64,000 nucleotides of DNA from Flavobacteriales bacterium (lineage in GTDB: Bacteria; Bacteroidota; Bacteroidia; Flavobacteriales_D; Crocinitomicaceae), in the NCBI GenBank assembly GCA_947470515.1, contig CANITF010000002.1, positions 62,001 through 126,000 of the forward strand. The letters are read 5' to 3'. The translations under genes and the position numbers were made by a program. Position 1 is the first letter of the stretch; each line of letters opens with the position of its first letter. Positions 35,332 through 43,774 of this stretch are shown here, one piece after another. The notes under the pieces were generated by a model, which saw only the letters and a list, made by a program, of their open reading frames with translations, was not told where the DNA came from and did no database searches.

Positions 35332-36471
35332 TTAAGCTAAAGCTTGTTCTAAATCTTCTATTAAGTCTTCAACATCTTCTACACCAACACTCAAACGCAA
35401 TAAATTATCTACCACTCCGGCTTTTTCACGTTCCTCTTTTGGAATTGAAGCATGTGTCATAGTTGCTGGATGATTGATCAACGATTCGACTCCTCCTAAT
35501 GATTCAGCCAATGAAAATACTTTAAAAGAAGATGCAACTTTGAAGGTATTCTCAATTGCTTTGTCTTTTAAAACAATTGAAATCATTCCACCAAAATCAC
35601 GCATTTGCTTTTTAGCAATTTCATGGTTGTGATGTTCAGGAAAACCTGGCCAATAAACTTTTTCTATTTTTGGATGATTCTTAAGGTATTCAGCAATCTT
35701 TCGTCCATTAAAACAATGTCTCTCCATTCTTAAATGAAGTGTTTTAATTCCTCTTAATACTAAGAATGAATCCATAGGGCCAGGATTTGCACCCGAGCTA
35801 TTCAAAATGAAATATAGCTTCTCATGGATTTCAGGATCATTCGTTATTAAAGCTCCCATCACAACATCCGAGTGACCTCCTAAATATTTTGTTACCGAAT
35901 GCATCACGATATGTGCACCCAAGTCAAGCGGATTTTGTAAATAAGGTGATGCAAACGTATTATCTGCAACCAATATAATATTATTAGCAGAAGCAATTTT
36001 AGCACACGCTTCAATATCGATGATTTGCATTGTAGGATTTGTAGGTGTTTCAGCCCAAATTACCTTAGTATTACTGTTGATATAGTTGTGTAAATTTTCA
36101 GCATTTGTAAGGTCGATAAAGTGAAATTTAATTCCAAATTTTTCGTAAATCTTGGTAAACAAACGATACGTGCCACCATATAAATCGTCTCCTGTAATTA
36201 CTTCATCACCAGGTTGCAACATTTTCAAAACAGCATCTGTCGCAGCAACACCACTACTAAATGCAACGCAATGTTTTCCGTTTTCTAAAGCAGCCAATGC
36301 ATCTTGTAATGCTTCTCTTGTTGGATTTTTTCCACGAGCATAACCATAACCCTTGTTCACACCAGGTGACTCTTGAACGTATGTAGAAGTTTGATAAATA
36401 GGAGTCATTATCGCTCCCGTTGTTGGGTCTGCATGTACGCCTGCGTGGATTGCTTTTGTGCCGAATTTCAT
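35332..36471 (-). CDS. metB: Cystathionine gamma-synthase (PLP-dependent)
   Basis: The enzyme joins an activated homoserine ester with cysteine to cystathionine on the way to methionine; some family members act as cystathionine gamma-lyase instead. The 379-residue protein has 'GYGYARGKNPTREALQDALAALENG', 'FSSGVAATDAVL', 'DDLYGGTYRLF' and the PLP lysine Lys195 in SVTKYLGGHSD. 'LAESLGGVESLINHPATMTH' near the C-terminus is typical for this class. Motifs alone do not separate the synthase from the lyase. The gene is divergent from the large helicase at 36.6 kb. Confidence 0.85.
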   Translation of the reverse strand: MKFGTKAIHAGVHADPTTGAIMTPIYQTSTYVQESPGVNKGYGYARGKNPTREALQDALAALENGKHCVAFSSGVAATDAVLKMLQPGDEVITGDDLYGGTYRLFTKIYEKFGIKFHFIDLTNAENLHNYINSNTKVIWAETPTNPTMQIIDIEACAKIASANNIILVADNTFASPYLQNPLDLGAHIVMHSVTKYLGGHSDVVMGALITNDPEIHEKLYFILNSSGANPGPMDSFLVLRGIKTLHLRMERHCFNGRKIAEYLKNHPKIEKVYWPGFPEHHNHEIAKKQMRDFGGMISIVLKDKAIENTFKVASSFKVFSLAESLGGVESLINHPATMTHASIPKEEREKAGVVDNLLRLSVGVEDVEDLIEDLEQALA

Positions 36472-36557
36472 ACTTTAACTGATTTATTTTGTAAGTAAGG
36501 GTAAAGTTAATTCTTAAATCGACAATTATTCGATTGCCCTTTGACAATTTTTAAGGC

Positions 36558-39500
36558 GTGAAAAGTTTTAGTAATTTTAGCACGGTGAGTGAAAGTGTGA
36601 AACATAGAATAATTCAATTATTGCAGGATGTAAGTCAATTCAATACGAATGATGTATTGGTGAATATTGAGCATTCCTCGTTGTTACCAATTCTAGATTT
36701 ATCTAAATTTAATCAGACTCAAGATTACCTTCCGTTTAAATCAATCGTTTCTAGCGCAAAAAAAACTGAAAAGGAACAAGGAATTTTTCCTTTGTGTATT
36801 TCACAGGGAATAATTGAATGGGAATACAAACAATCAGTTGTTAGAACACCACTATTTTTAAATCCAGTCGAAATAGAACTAAAAAAAGTTGACAACACCA
36901 TTCGTTTTTCACTAGATGAAGATTTGTCTTTCATCAATCCTTTTTTAATTAATCGTTTACAACGGGAATTTGAACTAAAACTACCTACTGAAATTTTAAC
37001 CTTAGAACAATTAATTGACTTTCTTGAAAACAATAATTTCAAAAACATTCAGTCAGATGATCACTATTTAGGAAATTTTCATCACCACAGATTTGAAATA
37101 ATCAAAGAATTAGAAGAATTAAGAAATGAAGTTCCAAATGCGGCAATTTCTAACCTTTTTGGAGACGAAAGCAGCGATGAATCTTATCAAATAAAACTTA
37201 ATTCCAATCTTTTATTTCCAGCTGACACAGATCAATATGCTGTTTTTGAAACTGTAGAAAAAGAACATACGGTTATTCAAGGACCACCGGGAACAGGAAA
37301 ATCTCAAGTATTATCGAATCTTATAGCAAAACTTCTGCTTGACAACAAATCTGCTCTCGTCATTTCTGAAAAAAGAGTTGCTTTAGAAGTACTTCAAAAG
37401 AAACTCGGTCAATTTAATTTGGGCCATTTATGTTTTATTGCAACTTCGGAAACCATTTCAAAAGATGTTTTAAATTCATTAAAAGATTCATGGACACGAT
37501 TAGAAAAATTCGATTTAAAGAGCACTTCTAATCTCCAATTGTCTGAACAATATATAGCTCAATTGCAAATGCAATTAGATTTATTGAATCAAAAAGAATT
37601 AATTGGTGGAATCAGTTATTCTCAATTTCATGAATTAGCAAAAGAACGTGATTTCGAAAGCTCAAATTTCTCATCCGATTTACCTTCACTTGATCTATGG
37701 CTTGAAGCAAAAAACAACGTTTCCACTTTTTTCAAGGAAGGAATAAATACGTTCATCAGTAGAATTTCCTTTGGTGTTATTAAACAAGATTCATTCAAAC
37801 AATTTGATCAAAGTATCCATTTTTGGTTGAATGAGTTAATCAAATTAAAAGGTCAATTTCAAATTGAAACGTGGTTGGACCTTCAAAAGGCGATGAAAAA
37901 AGCGGCAATTTGCCAAAGCTTTGACAACCCTAGTTTCAGAAGGCACCATGCAATTCTAACACCTGAATCGAAGGAGCAAAAGAAATTTTTAAAGCTCAGA
38001 AAAAAGTACATGCAGCTGCAGATACTGCAAAGTAATTTAGATTTTGAAAAATCAAATTGGAAAATTTTCCCATCGTTATCAGAGACAGAAAACTTCTTGA
38101 ATCTTTCGAAAGAAACAGGTTTTTTCGGGAAATTGAAATTCAAAAAATCGTGGTCAACCGTTTCAAAAACATCCGTCAATCAGGCTGAAATAAATCTTTA
38201 TAAATGGAAGCAGTTTTTGGTTAATTCAGAAGATATTTCTCAAGTAAAAATTGAATTATGCGAAATTGGAATCGATGATGTGCAAACTGAATTAGAATTA
38301 ATTTTCCAACAAATACATTTTTACACAGCAAGCGACCGGGAAGAATGGATGCAAATTCCGACAGCTCTTCAAAAAATATATGCCAATACGAATCATGCTT
38401 TAAACCAACTTTATTCTCAATTGAAGTTGAATTTTAATTGGGATGATGAAATCAATATTCAACTTTTCCTTGAGGGAATTAAAAGCAACTTTGGACTAAT
38501 TCTTCAGTATCAAAATTCAATTAACGAAATAAATGAATCGTGTTTGAGAAACATGAAAAATTATTTGACCTTTGAACAAATGGAAGCTGCAGTATTAAAA
38601 AGTAATTGGACTAAATTCACAGCACAATTTCCAGTTTTTTCAAAATTCACGACTGCGGATTTATTGAATAAATGCCATACAATTATTTCTGAACAAGAAA
38701 AGGAAGCAATTGGTACGGGTCAAGAAATAGTGCTCAATCAGCACAAGCATTTTCAATATTATCATAAAATATTACAAACCGCTTCAACCAAATTAAATTC
38801 GGAAGAAAAAGCGTTAAAAGCAACCTTGAAAAAAGGGAAAGCTATTTTGGTTAAAGAATTCGCCAAGACCAAGAATTTTCCAAGTTTAAGGGAATTGTTT
38901 GCTTCTGAAGCACGAATTTGGATTCAATTATTTAAACCTATCTGGCTAAGTAATCCGACCCAAATTGCCAAGTGCTTTCCAATGCAAAATCAGCTTTTTG
39001 ATGTCGCCATTTTTGATGAAGCGAGTCAAATTCCATTACAAAATGCTTTGGGTGCGATTCAACGTTCCAAACGAATTGTAGTCGCCGGTGACCATCAACA
39101 AATGGGACCAAGTTCGTTTTTTAAAGCGCAAAGTGAAGAGACAATTGATTTACTGCATCAAGCAAGTTTCTATTGGAAGAATGTTGGACTCAAACACCAT
39201 TACAGAAGCGAGCATCCAGAACTTTTAAGATTTTCAAATTATCATTTTTATAATAACGAGTTAATTACGTTCCCTTCGTTTAAACAAGAAAAAACGCCTG
39301 TTAATTGGCATTTTTCTGAAAACGGAATTTTTGATGAACGTAAAAATGAAATAGAGGCAAAGGCAGTTGCACTTTACATTGAAAAGGTCATTGAATCAAA
39401 AGAAATGATTGGAATAGTTGCATTTTCAGAAACACAATTAGCTGAAATTTATACGCAATTATCTCCTCAAACAAAGGATAAACTCGAAGTGCGTCTTGAC

Positions 39501-39941
39501 TCAGATACTGCCTTTTTCAAAGCATTAGAAAATGTTCAAGGAGAAGAATGTGATCAGTTGATTATAAGTTTAGGATACGGGAAAAATGAAAACGGCGAAT
39601 TTCACATGCGTTTTGGTCCTTTGAATACTAAAAATGGATCTAAACGATTGAATGTATTGTTAACGAGAGCGCGTAAGAAAATAGAGTTCTTTTCTTCCGT
39701 AAAAGGGAGCGATTTCAAAATTAGCAGTAATGAAGCAATTGATTTATTACGCTTGTATTTATTACAATTAGAATCAGTTTCCAACGAAGTAATTCCCCAT
39801 CAATTCCCTTATTCTTTGTCGCCAAGTATAAACGGAAATTCCTTAGCATTCGATTCAATTTATACAAAAATTCAGAATGCCAACGAATTGGTAACGTTGG
39901 TTAACGTAATGGAAAACAGGGGTTGGAAAGTTAGTTTTTAG
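36558..39941 (+). CDS. Large SF1 helicase (UPF1/DUF4011-like)
   Basis: The 1127-residue protein has Walker A 'QGPPGTGKSQV' near residue 241 and Walker B with motif III 'FDVAIFDEASQIPLQNALGA...VVAGDHQQMGP' near 815. Motif IV-like 'LKHHYRSEHPELLRFSN' and motif VI 'SKRLNVLLTRARKKIEFFSS' follow. About 560 residues, rich in coiled-coil-like sequence, separate Walker A from Walker B, as in DUF4011-type helicases. Such proteins often end in a Vsr- or REase-like nuclease domain; here only about 65 residues follow motif VI. Start is probably GTG 36558, with a GTG at 36585 as an alternative. The 3' end overlaps the convergent polA by 4 bp. The role, DNA repair or defence, is unknown. Confidence 0.8.
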   Translation: MKSFSNFSTVSESVKHRIIQLLQDVSQFNTNDVLVNIEHSSLLPILDLSKFNQTQDYLPFKSIVSSAKKTEKEQGIFPLCISQGIIEWEYKQSVVRTPLFLNPVEIELKKVDNTIRFSLDEDLSFINPFLINRLQREFELKLPTEILTLEQLIDFLENNNFKNIQSDDHYLGNFHHHRFEIIKELEELRNEVPNAAISNLFGDESSDESYQIKLNSNLLFPADTDQYAVFETVEKEHTVIQGPPGTGKSQVLSNLIAKLLLDNKSALVISEKRVALEVLQKKLGQFNLGHLCFIATSETISKDVLNSLKDSWTRLEKFDLKSTSNLQLSEQYIAQLQMQLDLLNQKELIGGISYSQFHELAKERDFESSNFSSDLPSLDLWLEAKNNVSTFFKEGINTFISRISFGVIKQDSFKQFDQSIHFWLNELIKLKGQFQIETWLDLQKAMKKAAICQSFDNPSFRRHHAILTPESKEQKKFLKLRKKYMQLQILQSNLDFEKSNWKIFPSLSETENFLNLSKETGFFGKLKFKKSWSTVSKTSVNQAEINLYKWKQFLVNSEDISQVKIELCEIGIDDVQTELELIFQQIHFYTASDREEWMQIPTALQKIYANTNHALNQLYSQLKLNFNWDDEINIQLFLEGIKSNFGLILQYQNSINEINESCLRNMKNYLTFEQMEAAVLKSNWTKFTAQFPVFSKFTTADLLNKCHTIISEQEKEAIGTGQEIVLNQHKHFQYYHKILQTASTKLNSEEKALKATLKKGKAILVKEFAKTKNFPSLRELFASEARIWIQLFKPIWLSNPTQIAKCFPMQNQLFDVAIFDEASQIPLQNALGAIQRSKRIVVAGDHQQMGPSSFFKAQSEETIDLLHQASFYWKNVGLKHHYRSEHPELLRFSNYHFYNNELITFPSFKQEKTPVNWHFSENGIFDERKNEIEAKAVALYIEKVIESKEMIGIVAFSETQLAEIYTQLSPQTKDKLEVRLDSDTAFFKALENVQGEECDQLIISLGYGKNENGEFHMRFGPLNTKNGSKRLNVLLTRARKKIEFFSSVKGSDFKISSNEAIDLLRLYLLQLESVSNEVIPHQFPYSLSPSINGNSLAFDSIYTKIQNANELVTLVNVMENRGWKVSF

Positions 39942-42763
39942 TGTGCGTCTAACCAATTCTCGCCCATTCCAACTTCAACTTCCATTGGAACAACTAAATC
40001 AACAGCAGACTCCATAGCTTCTTTGATGAGCTTTTTCATCACATCAATTTCAGATTTTTCAACATCAAAGACCAATTCATCATGCACTTGTAAAATCATT
40101 TTAGATTTTACGTTTTGCTTTTTCATCGCATTATAAACAGAAATCATTGCCATTTTAATGACATCAGCAGCTGAACCTTGTATCGGGGCATTGATAGCAT
40201 TTCGTTCTGCAAATCCACGAACCACTGCATTGGCGGAATTAATATCTGACAAATAACGTCTGCGTTGCATGATTGTTTCAACATACCCTTTTTCTCTAGC
40301 CAATGCGATTGTGCTGTCCATGTATGTTTTAATCGTAGAATATTGCTCGAAATAGCTATCAATAATTGATTTTGCTTCTGTTCTAGAAATATTCAAATTT
40401 TGAGATAATCCAAAGGCTGATTGACCATAAATTATTCCAAAATTAACGGCTTTCGCAGCGCTACGTTGTTCACGAGTAACCTCATCAATTGGAACATGAA
40501 ATACTTTTGAAGCCGTTGCAATGTGAATATCTTGACCACTTTTAAACGCTTCAATCATATTTTTATCACCACTCAAAGCAGCAATTATTCGCAATTCAAT
40601 TTGAGAATAATCTGCTGCCATCAAAGTAAAATCTTCACTACGAGCAATAAATGCTTTACGTATTTCTCTTCCTTTTTCTGTGCGAATAGGAATGTTTTGA
40701 AGGTTAGGATTATTTGAACTTAAACGACCAGTTGACGTAACAGTTTGCATGAAATTCGTATGAATTCTTCCGTCAATTTTATCTGTTAACAAAGGTAACG
40801 GATCTACATACGTGCTTTTCAATTTTCTCAATTGACGGTACTCCAAAATCATTGGGATAATTGGATGATCTTTTTCATGCTTTTGAAGAATATCTTCGCC
40901 CGTTGCATATTGACCAGTTTTTGTCTTTTTTGCTTTAGCAGAAATTTTCAGATGGTCAAAAAGAACCTCGCCCAATTGTTTTGGAGAATCCAAATTAAAT
41001 GGCACTCCTGCTGCTTCTTTTATCTTCGTTTCTAAATCGAGCAATGTAATTTCTAATTGCTTTGAATATTCTTGTAATCCTTGAACATCAATTGCAATTC
41101 CTTCTTGTTCAATTGCTTTTAACACTTCGACCAAAGGCATTTCCATTCCATAAAACAACTCTTTCAAATGCTCCTTTTGAATTTCAGGTTCGAATAATTG
41201 TTTTAATTGAAACGTAATATCTGCATCTTCACAAGCATAATCAGAAATTTCTTCTGGTTTCAAATCACGCATATTTCCTTGCGATTTTCCCTTTTTTCCA
41301 ATTAACGCTTCAATAGAAACAGGCTTGTATTTTAGGTAAAATTCCGCTAAGAAATCCATGCTTTGCTTCGACTCCGGATTAATCAAATAATGCGCAATCA
41401 TTGTATCAAAAGTTGGACTTGCTACTTGAATTCCATAACGGTTCAAGACTTTTAAATCGTATTTAATATTGTGTGCAATTTTTTCAATCGTCGGTGAAGT
41501 GAAAAATGGATTGAATTCCTCTACAATCGCTTTTGCTTCTTCAAAATCAGCTGGAATTGCAACATAAAATGCTTCACGTTCTTTATAAGAAAAAGACATT
41601 CCCACTAAATCAGCATGTAATGCATCCAAATCAGTCGTTTCAGTATCGAAACACACTTGTTTTTGGTTCATTAAAATTTCTAACAATTCCTTTCTTTCGT
41701 CCGCCTTTGTTATTAAGTGATAAGAGGGTTTTTCAGTTGCGATCGTTTTATAATCAGCTGTTTCAGTTGGATTCTGTTCAACTATTAAACTTTGCATTCC
41801 AAACAAATCTAATTGATTTGAACCGTTGGAATTATTTTCATTGCTTGATGAAGGAGTTGACGTTAATTCAATATCTTCTCCAATAACCCTTCTCGCTAAA
41901 TTTCTAAATTCCAATTCTGTAAAAATGTCTTTTACCTTTTCGACATCCACATCACACATGACCAAATGATCTTCGTTGAATTCAACTTCTAAATCAATCG
42001 TAATTGTGGCAAGCATTTTTGAAACACGTCCTTGTTCCGCAAAATTTATAACGTTTTCTTGTTGTTTGCCTTTTAATTCATGAGCATGTTCAATAATTCC
42101 TTCTAAAGAACCATATTTCTGAATCAATAGTTTCGCAGTTTTCTCTCCAATTCCTGGAATTCCTGGGATATTATCAGAAGCATCACCCCAAAGACCAAGG
42201 ATATCAATTACTTGCAAAGGGTGTTCAATTTCAAATTTCTCACATACTTCTTTTACACCCATGATTTCAGGTGGATTACCACCTCTACCCGGTTTGAACA
42301 TGAAGATGTTTTCTGAAACCAGTTGACCGTAATCTTTATCTGGCGTCATCATATAAGTTGTATAACCTCTTTTTTCAGCAACTTTAGCCATAGCACCAAT
42401 CACGTCGTCTGCTTCGTGACCAGCCATTTCAATCATCGGGACATTGAATGCTTCAACAATTTTTTTTATTGGTAAAATCATTGAACGAATATCTTCAGGC
42501 ATTGCTTCACGCTGCCCTTTATATGCTTCAAATTGTTCAATTCTATGCGTTGAACCACCTGGAGGATCAAAAACAACAGCTAAATGCGTTGGTTTTTCAT
42601 TTTTTATCACATCGATTAAAACATTCGTAAATCCAAATGCTGCAGAAGTATTTTGACCTTTCGAATTTACACGAGGATTCTTCGCAAACGCAAAATAAGC
42701 ACGGTATATCAGTGCATAAGCGTCAAGAAGAAAAAGTTTTTTATCAATGTTCGGTGTAAGCAT
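39938..42763 (-). CDS. polA: DNA polymerase I
   Basis: The 941-residue protein carries all three PolA activities. The N-terminal 5'-3' exonuclease has 'LFLLDAYALIYRAYFAF', 'EADDVIGAMA' and 'GIPGIGEKTA'. The 3'-5' proofreading domain has the intact acidic motif 'CFDTETTDLDALHADLVGM' near residue 370. The polymerase domain has motif A 'MAADYSQIELRIIAALSGD', motif B 'RSAAKAVNFGIIYGQSAFGLS' and motif C 'LQVHDELVFDV'. Length is typical for Bacteroidota. It fills Okazaki gaps and acts in repair. The gene is monocistronic and starts beside the CACATAGG repeat region. Confidence 0.96.
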   Translation of the reverse strand: MLTPNIDKKLFLLDAYALIYRAYFAFAKNPRVNSKGQNTSAAFGFTNVLIDVIKNEKPTHLAVVFDPPGGSTHRIEQFEAYKGQREAMPEDIRSMILPIKKIVEAFNVPMIEMAGHEADDVIGAMAKVAEKRGYTTYMMTPDKDYGQLVSENIFMFKPGRGGNPPEIMGVKEVCEKFEIEHPLQVIDILGLWGDASDNIPGIPGIGEKTAKLLIQKYGSLEGIIEHAHELKGKQQENVINFAEQGRVSKMLATITIDLEVEFNEDHLVMCDVDVEKVKDIFTELEFRNLARRVIGEDIELTSTPSSSNENNSNGSNQLDLFGMQSLIVEQNPTETADYKTIATEKPSYHLITKADERKELLEILMNQKQVCFDTETTDLDALHADLVGMSFSYKEREAFYVAIPADFEEAKAIVEEFNPFFTSPTIEKIAHNIKYDLKVLNRYGIQVASPTFDTMIAHYLINPESKQSMDFLAEFYLKYKPVSIEALIGKKGKSQGNMRDLKPEEISDYACEDADITFQLKQLFEPEIQKEHLKELFYGMEMPLVEVLKAIEQEGIAIDVQGLQEYSKQLEITLLDLETKIKEAAGVPFNLDSPKQLGEVLFDHLKISAKAKKTKTGQYATGEDILQKHEKDHPIIPMILEYRQLRKLKSTYVDPLPLLTDKIDGRIHTNFMQTVTSTGRLSSNNPNLQNIPIRTEKGREIRKAFIARSEDFTLMAADYSQIELRIIAALSGDKNMIEAFKSGQDIHIATASKVFHVPIDEVTREQRSAAKAVNFGIIYGQSAFGLSQNLNISRTEAKSIIDSYFEQYSTIKTYMDSTIALAREKGYVETIMQRRRYLSDINSANAVVRGFAERNAINAPIQGSAADVIKMAMISVYNAMKKQNVKSKMILQVHDELVFDVEKSEIDVMKKLIKEAMESAVDLVVPMEVEVGMGENWLDAH

Positions 42764-42810
42764 TTTTTATAACAATTAGTAATTAGAGTTTAAAGCTAGG
42801 ATATTTTTTT

Positions 42811-43080
42811 TAACCACATAGGAACAAAGAGAACATAGTTGTTTTTTAAAAACACAATAGAAATAAAATGAAACACATAGGAACATAGGACACATAGTTT
42901 TTATTTAAAAACACAATAGAAATAAAATGAAACACATAGGAACAAATAAAACATAGTTGTTATTTAAAAACACAATAGAAATAAAATGAAACACATAGGA
43001 CACATAGGACACATAGTTATTTAAAAAAAGGAAAAGTCTAAATAGTTTTTTAACACCTAGGAACAAAGAGAATATAGATT
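42811..43080. repeat. Tandem ~59-bp repeat array (CACATAGGAACA units) upstream of the GxxExxY gene
   Basis: The blocks AACACAATAGAAATAAAATG start at about 42850, 42910 and 42969, so the period is 59-60 bases. Each is followed by AAACACATAGGAACATAGG-like sequence with small indels. A partial unit precedes them at 42813 and a degraded one (AACACCTAGGAACAAAGAG) follows at about 43052. The arrays are rich in short CATAG steps. The 370-base gap between polA and the GxxExxY gene contains nothing else. Confidence 0.85.
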
Positions 43081-43133
43081 TTGAGATTGCATTTTTAAAA
43101 TAATTGTGTTAACTTCAAGTAAATTAAAATTTT

Positions 43134-43550
43134 ATGGTGTTTTATACAAAGACAGATATTAATGAATTAACTTATCAAATTTTAGGAGCATCGATGGAGG
43201 TGCATAAATCTCTGGGTCCTGGCTTACTTGAAAGTGTTTATCATAAATGTCTTAAACACGAATTAGAACTCCGAAAAATCATGTTTGAATCAGAATTCAA
43301 TGTTCCTGTTTATTACAAAGGAGAAACACTAAATACAGATTTAAAGTGTGATTTACTGATTGAAAATAGAATTGTTATTGAACTCAAATCAGTTGAGAAA
43401 ATTCATCCGATACATGAAGCACAACTTCTAACATATATGAAATTGCTAGAAATCCCAAAAGGGATATTAATAAATTTCAATTGCACAAATGTTTTTAAGG
43501 ATGGACAAAAGACTTTTGTTAATCATCTTTTCAATGAATTAGATGATTGA
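43134..43550 (+). CDS. GxxExxY family protein (PD-(D/E)XK-like)
   Basis: The 138-residue protein shows the defining motif GPGLLESVYH, with Gly30, Glu33 and Tyr36. A nuclease-like core follows: Asp72 in 'KCDLLIEN', then Glu82 and Lys84 in 'IVIELKSV', then Gln96 in 'HEAQLLTYMKLL'. This D-ExK-Q order is the PD-(D/E)XK pattern, and the family is regarded as nuclease-related, but its biological role is not established. It stands alone, flanked on the left by direct and on the right by inverted CACATAGG repeats. The flanking DNA is unlike the rest of the window, hinting at a mobile or repeat-linked unit. Confidence 0.88.
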   Translation: MVFYTKTDINELTYQILGASMEVHKSLGPGLLESVYHKCLKHELELRKIMFESEFNVPVYYKGETLNTDLKCDLLIENRIVIELKSVEKIHPIHEAQLLTYMKLLEIPKGILINFNCTNVFKDGQKTFVNHLFNELDD

Positions 43551-43592
43551 AACATATAGTATTCTCTAAGTGCTTTAGTGCCGAATAAAATA

Positions 43593-43760
43593 TTAACCAC
43601 ATAGGAACATAGAAAACATAGGATTGACAAGGTGAAAAAAAATCAATCAGAGATGAATGTCAGTAAAACATCTATGTGCCTATGTGTTTCAAAATTTGCA
43701 CTAATACTCTGAAACATTTGGATCAACCGACTATGTGACCTATGTGTCTATGTGTTTCAA
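43593..43760. repeat. Direct and inverted CACATAGG repeats downstream of the GxxExxY gene
   Basis: One direct copy, TTAACCACATAGGAACATAG, is at 43593-43612. Two inverted copies follow: ATCTATGTGCCTATGTGTTT at about 43670-43689, and CTATGTGACCTATGTGTCTA at 43731-43750 followed by TGTGTTTC. The inverted copies mirror the left-hand array, so the GxxExxY gene lies between opposite repeat orientations. The stretch up to the ileS stop contains no other gene. Confidence 0.8.
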
Positions 43761-43774
43761 AAACCTCCCAATCT

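Noticed and set aside
42811-43080. Possible CRISPR array
   Set aside because: The period is nearly constant but the whole unit repeats, with no unique spacers, and no cas genes are present.
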